DNA of 64,000 nucleotides from Emticicia sp. C21 (GTDB taxonomy: Bacteria; Bacteroidota; Bacteroidia; Cytophagales; Spirosomataceae): contig NZ_QVMT01000009.1 in assembly GCF_003418935.1 (NCBI RefSeq), forward strand, positions 186,001-250,000, given 5' to 3'. Within the stretch, counting starts at the first letter, position 1. Every line of letters begins with the position of its first letter. The position numbers and the translations under genes were made by a program. The notes under the pieces are model-generated. The model had not been told where the DNA came from. It did not search any database and saw only the letters and a program-made list of their open reading frames with translations. Shown here in pieces: positions 8,784 to 16,236 of this stretch.

Positions 8784-9251
8784 ATGAAAGATATACATTA
8801 CGAGAAAGCAGTGGCTAAATTTCTGATTTTCTTAGACAAAAAAGGGCTAAGAAAAACCACAGAACGCATGATGATGCTGGAAGAAATCTATTCGCGCCAC
8901 GACCATTTCGATGCAGAGGATCTCTACAAGACCATGGTTGATAAAAAACAATATGTTAGCAGAGCCACTATCTATAATAACCTTGAAGTTTTGCTTGAAT
9001 GTGGTTTGATACGCAAAAATCAATTTGGCAATAATGTCACCAGATACGAAAAAGCGGCCAATTTCCGTCAGCACGACCATCTCATTTGCTTAGACTGCCA
9101 GCAAGTAAAAGAGTTCTGTGACCCACGTTTACAGCAAATACAGAAAATGATAGGCGAAATGATGCAGTTTGAAATCACTCAGCACGATTTGCTACTATAT
9201 GGACATTGTGAGAAAGTAGATTGTGAAAATAAGAATATACTTAGTAATTAA
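8784..9251 (+). CDS. fur: Fur family ferric uptake regulator
   Basis: A 155-residue metal-dependent repressor. The N-terminal winged helix (about 10-85) contains the recognition-helix signature SRATIYNNLEVLLECGLI. The C-terminal dimer/metal domain has QHDHLIC (His97, His99), a structural zinc site CLDC (Cys102/Cys105) and a second Cys pair HCEKVDC (Cys142/Cys147). Divergent orientation from the TonB receptor operon, with two palindromic boxes in between, makes it the probable iron sensor of this locus and of itself. The start at 8784 is supported by an unusually strong Shine-Dalgarno AAGGAGG at 8773-8779, rare in Bacteroidota. A Zur- or PerR-like specificity cannot be excluded from sequence. 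Confidence 0.93.
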   Translation: MKDIHYEKAVAKFLIFLDKKGLRKTTERMMMLEEIYSRHDHFDAEDLYKTMVDKKQYVSRATIYNNLEVLLECGLIRKNQFGNNVTRYEKAANFRQHDHLICLDCQQVKEFCDPRLQQIQKMIGEMMQFEITQHDLLLYGHCEKVDCENKNILSN

Positions 9252-9356
9252 TTGAGTAAATAAGCGATTGAGTAGTTATTTTACTTATAACTATAATTGG
9301 GAAAATCAATTGCTAAAAGAGATTCAATCACTCATTCACTAAATCACTCATTCACT
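9250..9356. repeat. AGTGAAT/ATTCACT-type intergenic repeat with 16-base tandem copy
   Basis: AATCACTCATTCACT occurs at 9326-9340 and again at 9342-9356 (period 16). The start of the gap (9250-9280) contains the opposite-strand words AATTGAGTAAAT and GATTGAGTAG, so the gap can fold back on itself. Confidence 0.75.
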
Positions 9357-9391
9357 CAATAATTATACAATAAAAATCAATAACGATAAAA

Positions 9392-9718
9392 ATGAACAAT
9401 CACAAACTATTAATCCTTGCTTCTTGCGCCTACGGATATATAGGTAAATGTCAGTGTTGCGAAAAGTATAATCTGGTATTCAATAATCAGTTGTTCATTT
9501 TTTCGGAAGATGATTTAAGACAATTCAGAGTCATATTTGAAGACGAAAAGACCATTTTTGAAGCAGGAGAATTGTGTTGCAATGGCAGAACAATGGGCAT
9601 GCGTACACCCATGAACAATTTTTACCTGATGTTTACTCCAAAGGAATTAGAGCATTTCAGAAATATGCTTGATGATACTTTTGTAATGATAGAAGTTAAT
9701 AAAGTACTACAATACTAA
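9392..9718 (+). CDS. Conserved small cysteine-containing protein (DUF6686-like), function unknown
   Basis: A 108-residue protein with no signal peptide or clear membrane segment. It contains a CxCC motif (KCQCCEKYNLVF, near residue 20) and a later LCCNGRTMGMRTPMNNFYLMFT segment, so four or more cysteines could bind a metal or cluster. I associate this pattern with the uncharacterised DUF6686 family of Bacteroidota, from memory only. It follows fur after a 140-base repeat-bearing gap, has the same direction, and ends before a strong terminator at 9775-9810; it may be part of the same metal-responsive unit. Existence as a real gene is well supported by its position and composition; function is not. 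Confidence 0.75.
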   Translation: MNNHKLLILASCAYGYIGKCQCCEKYNLVFNNQLFIFSEDDLRQFRVIFEDEKTIFEAGELCCNGRTMGMRTPMNNFYLMFTPKELEHFRNMLDDTFVMIEVNKVLQY

Positions 9719-9774
9719 AAAATCCACACAGCAAAAATTTTATATTTAAGTCGTAAATAACTGTCGTAGTAAGC

Positions 9775-9810
9775 AATCTTGTCACCGTTTTGTGTGGCAA
9801 GATTTTTTTT
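9775..9810 (+). terminator. Rho-independent terminator
   Basis: AATCTTGTCAC pairs with GTGGCAAGATT (11 bp, one G-U) around a CGTTTTGT loop, followed by eight T. It closes the fur-side transcription unit. Confidence 0.9.
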
Positions 9811-9866
9811 GACACAAATATAAATAATGTAGAGCAAAATAGTATCAGAAACAGCCACTCAATAAA

Positions 9867-9897
9867 TAATATAGAATTAATCTAAAGTATACCTTTG
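9867..9897 (+). promoter_or_regulatory. Promoter with overlapping third Fur-like box
   Basis: Positions 9867-9889 match the reverse complement of Fur-like box 2 at 18 of 23 positions, including a shared AGAATTAATC core. The -7 element TACCTTTG follows at once (9890-9897), about 80 bases before the ATG at 9977. The box-to-promoter arrangement is the same as at fur. Confidence 0.6.
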
Positions 9898-9976
9898 ATA
9901 CCTCTAAATTTGACTACGCTAATCGAGTCAGAGCCCATCTAATATGCTCCTAATTCAAACACCAACTCTATAAATC

Positions 9977-11506
9977 ATGAAGCCAAACTTACTATTTGTC
10001 CTGTTTTTCCTCATTTATCTTTGTAGCCAGGCCCAACAACCTTTAATTGAGTGGCAAAAGACTTATGGAGGCAGTTTCTATGATAAGGCTGTTTCGGTTA
10101 TAGAAACACACGATGGAGGCTATTTTGTAGGTGGGCATTCACAATCAGATAATTTTGATTTGAGTAATCATTATGGTTTTTTTGATGGCTGGGTAATGAA
10201 ACTTAGTCATTCGGGTGAATTACAATGGAAAAAATCAATTGGTGGCCGTGGAGAGGATTATATTAATTCAGTAATTGAAACCGATGACCATAAGTATATA
10301 TGTGTTGGCCATACCAATTCTGTAGATTTCGATATAACTGAAAATTACGGACATATTGACTACTGGATAATTAAATTTAATGAGAATGGTGATATTGAAT
10401 GGAAAAAAAGTATCGGAGGCACAAGTAATGACTATGGTTTTTCGATCTGCAAAGCTGATAATGATAATTATTTAATAGCAGGCTACTCCGAATCTAATGA
10501 TAGTCTTATAGTAGGGAACCATGGGCTATTTGATGCCTTACTTCTAAAAATTGATGGAGCTGGTAATCTGACAAAGCAAAAATCTTATGGAGGTTCAAAG
10601 AGTGACTATGCCCACTCTATTATCAAAACCCGAGATGGTGGGTTTGCTTTTGTAGGTTATTCAAATTCTGAAGATTTACCCGGACTTACTAATAAGGGGG
10701 GATTAGATTTCTGGGTAGTGAAGCTTAATAAAGACGGCGAATTGCAATGGCAGAATACTTTTGGAGGTACGCTGGATGAATCTGCCAAATCTGTAATTCA
10801 GTGCAGTGATGGCAGTTTTGTGATAGCCGGAGAAACCTATTCTCATGATTATGATGCTGCAGAAAATCACGCAAACTTTGATAATCCTAATAACAGAGAT
10901 TATATGGTTGTAAAAATAGATAGCCTTGGACAAAAAATTTGGAGTCGGTGCTACGGGGGCCTTAAAAATGAATATGCCCGCTCGATTCTGCAAATGGTTG
11001 ATGGTGAATATCTGGTAGTAGGCGAGTCATATTCAGCTAACGGCGAAGGTGATCCAGTAGGGAATCATGGCAGTGCGGATTTCTGGGTGCTTAAACTTAA
11101 TCCAATCAATGGCGATATGCGCTGGCAGAAAACCTATGGTGGTAGTGGGCACGATGAACCGAATTGTATGCTAAATACTTATGATAATGGCTATCTGGTA
11201 ATTGGCAATACTGCTTCACCTAATAATGGAGATGTATCTGGCTGGCATGGCGATGATGATTTCTGGATATTGAAGTTGAAGAACAATGAATGCCAGTCTG
11301 AAATGAATCTGACCAAAAATATACCTAGTGGCAACTATGATTACACCGCTTCTGAAAGCATTAGTTTCAATGGAAATATATTGGGAAATGCTGCCATTAT
11401 AAAAATGCAGGCTAATAAAAGTATTACCCTGACAAATGGCTTTCAGACCCAACCAGGTGTTACATTTTTAGCAGAAATGGGTGGTTGTAATAGTAATAAC
11501 AATTAA
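9977..11506 (+). CDS. Secreted repeat protein with C-terminal 3-coathanger-stack-like domain
   Basis: A 509-residue exported protein (signal MKPNLLFVLFFLIYLCSQAQ). From about residue 25 to 425 there are seven repeats of roughly 58 residues of the form W.K.YGG...D.A.SVI...DGGY.V.G.S.S.......G..D.W..KL...G.L, a pattern expected for a beta-propeller or related all-beta fold. The last 70 residues (SGNYDYTASESISF...NKSITLTNGFQTQPGVTFLAEMGGC) resemble the 3-coathanger stack module found near the C-termini of secreted Bacteroidota proteins; a canonical T9SS signal is not obvious. It stands alone between a terminator and the convergent L25 gene. The promoter carries a Fur-like box, hinting at iron control. 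Ligand unknown. Confidence 0.85.
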   Translation: MKPNLLFVLFFLIYLCSQAQQPLIEWQKTYGGSFYDKAVSVIETHDGGYFVGGHSQSDNFDLSNHYGFFDGWVMKLSHSGELQWKKSIGGRGEDYINSVIETDDHKYICVGHTNSVDFDITENYGHIDYWIIKFNENGDIEWKKSIGGTSNDYGFSICKADNDNYLIAGYSESNDSLIVGNHGLFDALLLKIDGAGNLTKQKSYGGSKSDYAHSIIKTRDGGFAFVGYSNSEDLPGLTNKGGLDFWVVKLNKDGELQWQNTFGGTLDESAKSVIQCSDGSFVIAGETYSHDYDAAENHANFDNPNNRDYMVVKIDSLGQKIWSRCYGGLKNEYARSILQMVDGEYLVVGESYSANGEGDPVGNHGSADFWVLKLNPINGDMRWQKTYGGSGHDEPNCMLNTYDNGYLVIGNTASPNNGDVSGWHGDDDFWILKLKNNECQSEMNLTKNIPSGNYDYTASESISFNGNILGNAAIIKMQANKSITLTNGFQTQPGVTFLAEMGGCNSNNN

Positions 11507-11536
11507 ACAAAAAAATAACGGGTTGTTGCCAACCCG
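11507..11536 (-). terminator. Rho-independent terminator after rplY
   Basis: On the minus strand CGGGTTG-GCAA-CAACCCG forms a perfect 7-bp stem with a 4-base loop, followed by a T-rich run. It lies about 35 bases beyond the L25 stop codon, directly against the end of the convergent gene. Confidence 0.88.
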
Positions 11537-11569
11537 CTACATATCTATTAGCGAGAAAATTCGTTGCTA

Positions 11570-12127
11570 TTATTGACGCAAAGAACGTGGAATTGAGATA
11601 AACGCTACAGGATTGCTTGCAGAGTCAAGGATCTTTACACCTTCGATTTCTGTAATGGCAGCAACTTTGATAGATTTACCTAAGTCCAAATCTTTAATAT
11701 CAACATTAATATAATCAGGGATATTTTTAGCAGGTCCTTGCAAACGTAGTTTTTGCATTTTTTGAACCAGTTTACCCCCTTTCTTTTGTCCTTCTGACGG
11801 ACCGTGTAATTTAATCGGAACTGCTACTTTAATAACTTTATCCGGAGTGATTTCCAAGAAATCAGCGTGAATAATCTGGTCATTTGTCGGATGGTATTGT
11901 GAATCCTGCAAAATACCAGTGTAAATTTTACCCTCAATATTAATGGTTACTTCGTAAACATCAGGAGTGAAAAGTAAATCACGGAATAAATAAGCCGGAG
12001 CATAGAACGATACCTGATCAGTACCACCATATAATACACACGGAACCATTCCTTGCCCACGTAATTCCTGTGAAGCCTGGCGTCCGAGATTCGCTCTGTT
12101 ATACCCTACAATCTCAGTTTTTTTCAT
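11570..12127 (-). CDS. rplY: Large ribosomal subunit protein bL25, Ctc-type
   Basis: A 185-residue L25/Ctc protein that binds 5S rRNA in the large ribosomal subunit. The N-terminal L25 domain (about 1-90) shows KTEIVGYNRANLGRQASQELRGQGMVPCVLYGG and the DFLEITPDKVIKVAVPIKLHG junction; the C-terminal beta domain (about 95-180) makes it the long Ctc form rather than the short E. coli type. It is preceded by prs with a 45-base gap in the same direction, a gene pair often found together in Bacteroidota, so it is probably transcribed from the prs promoter and stops at 11507-11536. Confidence 0.95.
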   Translation of the reverse strand: MKKTEIVGYNRANLGRQASQELRGQGMVPCVLYGGTDQVSFYAPAYLFRDLLFTPDVYEVTINIEGKIYTGILQDSQYHPTNDQIIHADFLEITPDKVIKVAVPIKLHGPSEGQKKGGKLVQKMQKLRLQGPAKNIPDYINVDIKDLDLGKSIKVAAITEIEGVKILDSASNPVAFISIPRSLRQ

Positions 12128-12172
12128 TTTTTAAAATTTTAATAATGAATTTCAGAACCTGATAAAATCTTA

Positions 12173-13123
12173 TCAGAAACCTAAATTCTGTTGATAATTT
12201 ATAAATAAAGTGCTAATAGACCCATTATCTCTGATTCTTCCGATAGCCTTGCCAAACAACTCGGCTACTGATAATACCTTGATTTTAGGATTATCATACT
12301 TTAACGGAATAGTATCAGTTACTATTAATTCTTCTAATACAGAACTGCTGATGTTTTCGTGAGCTTTACCTGAAAGTACACCATGTGTACAAAATGCTCT
12401 TACTGACTTTGCTCCTTTTGAAAGGATTAATTCTGCTGCTTTACAGATAGTACCACCTGTATCAATCAGGTCATCAACCAGAATTACATCAGACCCTTCA
12501 ACATCTCCGATTAACTGCATTGAAGCAATTTCATTGGCTTTTTTTCGGTGTTTATCACAAATCACAATCTCTGCATCGAAGTAAGAGGCAAATTTGCGAC
12601 AGCGTGATACACCACCAACGTCAGGCGAAGCAAATTTTAGATTCTGAAGATTCTGCGTCTTTAAATAAGGCACAAAAACCGAAGTACCTTCCAAATGGTC
12701 AACCGGTATATCAAAAAAACCTTGAATCTGGCCAGCGTGCAAGTCCATTGTCATTACCCTATCTGCACCTGCTGCGGTGAGCATATTAGCTATAAGCTTG
12801 GCTGTAATACCCACTCTCGGTTTGTCTTTTCTGTCTTGTCTGGCGTACCCAAAATATGGGATGACCGCACAAACATAGTGAGCAGAGGCACGTCTTGCGG
12901 CATCAATCATCATCAACAATTCCATGATATTATCACTTGGTGGAAAAGTAGACTGAACAAGAAAAACATCGCACCCTCTAACAGACTCATCAAAACTTAC
13001 TGAGATTTCGCTATCAGCAAAGCGATTGATGCTTACACCGCCTAAATCTTTGCCATAATAATCGGCAACTCGACTAGCTAAATACTTTGATGTAGTACCT
13101 GAAAAAATCTTAACTTCTGCCAT
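12173..13123 (-). CDS. prs: Ribose-phosphate pyrophosphokinase (PRPP synthetase)
   Basis: Cytoplasmic enzyme making PRPP from ribose 5-phosphate and ATP for nucleotide, His and Trp synthesis. At 316 residues it has the standard class I length. Visible motifs: NRFADSEISV near residue 35 (ATP-binding loop region), the PRPP-synthetase signature MTMDLHAGQIQGFFDIPVDHL near residue 125 with the catalytic flexible-loop region after it, and the PRPP-binding loop VILVDDLIDTGGT near residue 215. The promoter TAnnTTTG lies at 13151-13158 on the same strand. It is upstream of rplY in one transcription unit. Confidence 0.97.
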   Translation of the reverse strand: MAEVKIFSGTTSKYLASRVADYYGKDLGGVSINRFADSEISVSFDESVRGCDVFLVQSTFPPSDNIMELLMMIDAARRASAHYVCAVIPYFGYARQDRKDKPRVGITAKLIANMLTAAGADRVMTMDLHAGQIQGFFDIPVDHLEGTSVFVPYLKTQNLQNLKFASPDVGGVSRCRKFASYFDAEIVICDKHRKKANEIASMQLIGDVEGSDVILVDDLIDTGGTICKAAELILSKGAKSVRAFCTHGVLSGKAHENISSSVLEELIVTDTIPLKYDNPKIKVLSVAELFGKAIGRIRDNGSISTLFINYQQNLGF

Positions 13124-13150
13124 TTTGTTTATGCCTCAAAAAAAGATTCG

Positions 13151-13158
13151 CAAAGGTA
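13151..13158 (-). promoter_or_regulatory. -7 promoter element of prs-rplY
   Basis: Minus-strand TACCTTTG, 28 bases upstream of the prs ATG, with a T-rich TTTTTTG block about 20 bases further upstream as the -33 element. Confidence 0.75.
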
Positions 13159-13212
13159 CGCTTTTTGGGCAAAAAAACATATACCACTTTGGAATATTTT
13201 CGACTTTTTGTA

Positions 13213-13220
13213 TAGATTTG
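13213..13220 (+). promoter_or_regulatory. -7 promoter element of the 13251 gene
   Basis: TAGATTTG, 31 bases upstream of the ATG, with TTTGG at 13188-13192 as a possible -33 element, 20 bases away. Confidence 0.7.
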
Positions 13221-13250
13221 CATTATTCATGGATACTCCTGTAATGTACC

Positions 13251-13667
13251 ATGATATCTAAACGCCTTAAGCTGATGCAATTGTCATTACTGGACGAAGT
13301 TCCTGAACTCAATAAAGTTTTTTTTCTTGACGTTTTTGCAGAGTCTTATTTTGACACTGGAAAAAAACGCATGAGACTAAGTACAATAAATGGTCAGCAA
13401 ATACCATGTGACCTTAAAGTTAGCTGTCCATCCAGGCTAGTGTCAAATTATCCAGAAGGTACCATCTTTAAACTGGATGCACGACTTGTGCGAAGAGGCG
13501 AAGGCAAAACCCCCTATTTTATTGCAATTAACCGTAATAATCTACAAAGGGCTTTAGAATATTTTGATTATAATCTGAAAGTACAGAATGGCTTTGATTA
13601 CGTATACCCGATAAAAAGGAAGAATAGTAATAAAGTTCTGAGTTCAGCCATAATACAAAGAAAATAA
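13251..13667 (+). CDS. Hypothetical protein (138 aa)
   Basis: No family recognised. The protein is cytoplasmic in appearance (no signal peptide, no membrane segment), basic at the C-terminus, and contains a compact beta-rich central region (RMRLSTINGQQIPCDLKVSCPSRL, EGTIFKLDARLVRR) followed by FDYNLKVQNGFDYVYPIKRK. It has its own promoter, diverging from prs, and good coding composition. It precedes the ECF sigma factor by about 200 bases, but nothing shows a functional link. Start chosen at the first ATG after the TAGATTTG element. Confidence 0.72.
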   Translation: MISKRLKLMQLSLLDEVPELNKVFFLDVFAESYFDTGKKRMRLSTINGQQIPCDLKVSCPSRLVSNYPEGTIFKLDARLVRRGEGKTPYFIAINRNNLQRALEYFDYNLKVQNGFDYVYPIKRKNSNKVLSSAIIQRK

Positions 13668-13869
13668 ATAGTTCTCCGAAAACAAGAATCATCCTGATTC
13701 TACTAAAATTTCAGGAAATTAATTATTTTTAACAGCGTTTTGACAGGTAATTTACGTCTTATCAATAATAGTTTCACTATTCAATCGTAAATTTCCCGTG
13801 ATAACACAAACAGCAGAAATTTACTTAAAAACCTTAACCAGAAAAAAGCTATTGACCTCAAATAGTTTG

Positions 13870-14388
13870 ATGGAGGTTGTCGCAGATTGCCAGAAAGGCA
13901 ATGAAAAGGCCATGAAAATTTTTTATGAGCATTTTCATGGGTTTGCTTTATCTGCTTGTATGAGTTATTGTGAAAACAGAGAAGACGCGTTAGAAATTAT
14001 GAACGATGGGTTCTTAAAGGTCTTCAAGAATCTAAACAAAATAGATAATATAGAAAGTATTAAACCTTGGCTTCGGAGAATTATGATTAACGGAGCTATA
14101 GATCATTATAGAAAAAACATTCATAAACAATCGGCAGAATTAAACGACAATATTGCTGAATCAAATTATGGAGACGAATCAGTCTACGCTAAGCTCTCCT
14201 CTGAAGACATCATGTTGGCAGTGCAAAGTTTACCAACTAACTACAGAGTAGTGTTTAGCTTATACGCAATAGAGGGGTATTCACACAAAGAAATTGCCGA
14301 AATGTTAAGCATTGCAGAAAGTACTTCAAGAGCGAATCTGTCTTTAGCCAATGGGTTGCTTCGTCAAAAATTAACAAAAAGATTGTAG
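13870..14388 (+). CDS. ECF-type RNA polymerase sigma factor
   Basis: About 172 residues from the chosen ATG. Region 2 is seen as ADCQKGNEKAMKIFYEHF...EDALEIMNDGFLKVFKNL...WLRRIMINGAIDHYRK. Region 4 is LPTNYRVVFSLYAIEGYSHKEIAEMLSIAESTSRANL with its helix-turn-helix. It directs RNA polymerase to a dedicated promoter set. The frame is open back to a GTG at 13798, but a TAaaTTTC promoter-like element at 13787-13794 would place the transcript start at about that GTG, so the ATG at 13870, which begins at the usual sigma N-terminus, is preferred. The next gene starts 2 bases after its stop and encodes a probable membrane partner, the usual arrangement for sigma and anti-sigma factors. Confidence 0.9.
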   Translation: MEVVADCQKGNEKAMKIFYEHFHGFALSACMSYCENREDALEIMNDGFLKVFKNLNKIDNIESIKPWLRRIMINGAIDHYRKNIHKQSAELNDNIAESNYGDESVYAKLSSEDIMLAVQSLPTNYRVVFSLYAIEGYSHKEIAEMLSIAESTSRANLSLANGLLRQKLTKRL

Positions 14389-14390
14389 TC

Positions 14391-15593
14391 ATGTCAGAAG
14401 AAGAAAAATTTCATCGGATTATCAGGGAGAAATTAAACCATTTCCATCCCGAGTCTTCGCCAGATGATTGGAAAAAGATGAAACGTAAAATTATGATTGA
14501 TAATCTCCTACGTTTCTCCATTCCAAGTGTTGTTGTATTAGTATTAGGATTGAGTTATTACTGGTTTACGGATGTCGACTCGCTACCTGCCAAAGAAACT
14601 GTTATTGCTCAGAAACCTCCTGTCGCCGAAATAAAACCAAAACAAGAAGAACCTATAGATGAAAAGACGTTTACTAAAGTAGAATTACCTAAAGAAAAGA
14701 AATCGAATCCTGTTCCCACTGCACCTAAAACACCTACAGTGGATGAAACCCTTAAAGAATCTGAAAGCATTGTTTCAGAACCATTGGCTAATTTGAAAGT
14801 CAATAAATTGAGATCAAGGAATGTTGCTGCTCCTGCCGAAAAACACGCAGATTTTGTTGATAAAGAACTCCGTTTTCTCAATGCATCGGCTGTTTCAATG
14901 AGTGATAAAATCATGAGAGTACGCGAATTAGGGAAAACCTATGAGTTAACTTCTTATGAAGCGCTCGATCGCAACGCTGACAAATGGAGAAATATCGTGA
15001 TTGTATGCGACATGACCTCTAGCATGTTTCCATACACTACTCAGGTGTTCGATTGGATGATGGAAAATGTGGATAATACCAGTATAAAAGGTATTATTTT
15101 CTTTACTGATTGCGATAGCCTTGGGAACGAAACCAGAGGAAAACTCCCAGGTAAAATGTTTATGGTGAAGAAAAAAGATGAATTGCTATTGTGGGACACC
15201 ATGTTTGCCGCCATCAATAATACTGAAAATAATAAAGATAAAGCTGAAAATAATATTGAGGCATTACTTTTTGCACAAAAGAACTTCCCGGAGGTTGATG
15301 ACTTCGTGATGATTGCTGATAATAGTAGTCATGTAAAGGACATGAGGAATCTTTCAAAACTAAAGAAGAGAACTCATATTATTTTATGTGGGGAAACTTA
15401 CAAGAAAGATTTAGCTTTTCAGTCAGACTACGTTCAGATAGCTAAAAAGACTGAAGGCAGTATTCATACCTTGGAAGACGATATTATTAACCCAGCCAAT
15501 ATTAAAGAAATGACAGTTATACGTGTAGGACGAATTTATTTCAGATTCCAGAAAGGGAAGTTCTATACTACTAAAATGAGTTTCCGTCCTTAA
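14391..15593 (+). CDS. Membrane protein with cytoplasmic N-terminus and VWA-like domain, probable anti-sigma partner
   Basis: 400 residues, not a standard anti-sigma factor. Residues 1-40 (EEKFHRIIREKLNHFHPESSPDDWKKMKRK) resemble the short cytoplasmic segment of Bacteroidota anti-sigma-like proteins. One transmembrane helix spans about 42-61 (IPSVVVLVLGLSYYWF). A Pro/Lys/Glu-rich linker runs to about 130. The periplasmic part from about 198 has a von Willebrand A-like pattern: NIVIVCDMTSSMFPY supplies a MIDAS-like DxTxS, followed by IIFFTDCDSLGN and DDFVMIADNSSHVKD. The coupling to the sigma gene (2-base gap) suggests that a divalent-cation-dependent adhesion-type domain controls the sigma factor. 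That role is inference. Confidence 0.8.
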   Translation: MSEEEKFHRIIREKLNHFHPESSPDDWKKMKRKIMIDNLLRFSIPSVVVLVLGLSYYWFTDVDSLPAKETVIAQKPPVAEIKPKQEEPIDEKTFTKVELPKEKKSNPVPTAPKTPTVDETLKESESIVSEPLANLKVNKLRSRNVAAPAEKHADFVDKELRFLNASAVSMSDKIMRVRELGKTYELTSYEALDRNADKWRNIVIVCDMTSSMFPYTTQVFDWMMENVDNTSIKGIIFFTDCDSLGNETRGKLPGKMFMVKKKDELLLWDTMFAAINNTENNKDKAENNIEALLFAQKNFPEVDDFVMIADNSSHVKDMRNLSKLKKRTHIILCGETYKKDLAFQSDYVQIAKKTEGSIHTLEDDIINPANIKEMTVIRVGRIYFRFQKGKFYTTKMSFRP

Positions 15594-15966
15594 TTACTGC
15601 CTTCTATTTAAAAGTATTTTTTATAAGTAGTGAATGTCTGGCTTTAAATAAATGTATTAAGCACTAACATAAATTTACTAACCTCATTCCTATTGTTTCT
15701 ACTTTCCTCGAAATGGGGTTACAATTCAAAGAAATAAGGCCACTTCCGCTCGACTCTTTCATCTTTGCTTCTTTTAAAGCCAATTTATCAAAAGATTCAA
15801 GAGTGGCTTATTCAGTCATTTAAACGAATTTATCGATTGAATTAAAACAATTTTCTTCTTAAACCGTTATAATTTACAATCCACGGAATCAAAATTTGCT
15901 ACTTGATTAAACCGATGCAACATTTTTAAATCAAATGCTCGTCTATAGGTTTGAACGGCAAAATTT
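15594..15966. other. 373-base gap without a convincing gene
   Basis: AT-rich sequence between the VWA gene and the orphan T9SS-tail ORF. I see no terminator, no clear TAnnTTTG element and no long ORF. It may hold decayed upstream sequence of the truncated T9SS-tail gene. Confidence 0.5.
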
Positions 15967-16182
15967 TTGCTTCTCCTTTTCCATAATATTAAAATGATGA
16001 TGAACATGAAGAATACCGCATTTCTAAAAGATTCGCAAGGAAGAGTAATTCAAAAACAAAATCTTCATAATGGCAGCCTGCAGGAGTTTGATGTTGAGAA
16101 ATTAAAAGATGGGGTTTATTTTGTAGAACTACAGTTGGCAAAGGGTAAGTGCGTCACACATCAATTCTCTATTAATCATTAA
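15967..16182 (+). pseudogene. Orphan T9SS type A sorting-domain-like fragment
   Basis: At most 71 residues (more likely starting at an internal ATG, MNMKNTAFLK). The sequence FLKDSQGRVIQKQNLHNG...FDVEKLKDGVYFVELQLAKGK...HQFSINH matches the C-terminal half of a type IX secretion sorting domain, which normally ends a much larger exported protein. There is no signal peptide and no passenger domain here, so it could not be secreted by the route its tail specifies. It is most simply the 3' remnant of a deleted gene; a genuine small protein is a less likely alternative. It is followed by a strong terminator at 16201-16236, as expected of an original gene end. Confidence 0.65.
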
Positions 16183-16200
16183 ATTAAATGATATAAAATG

Positions 16201-16236
16201 ACAGAGGTCTTATTTTTTAAGGCCTCTGTTTTTATT
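16201..16236 (+). terminator. Rho-independent terminator
   Basis: ACAGAGGTCTT pairs with AAGGCCTCTGT (one G-U) around a T-rich loop, followed by TTTTTATT. It lies between the T9SS-tail fragment and the convergent folD gene and may serve both. Confidence 0.85.

Noticed and set aside
14609-14914. Open frame on the minus strand within the VWA gene
   Set aside because: It lies fully inside a well-supported gene and has composition expected from its complement (Ser/Gly/Phe-rich).
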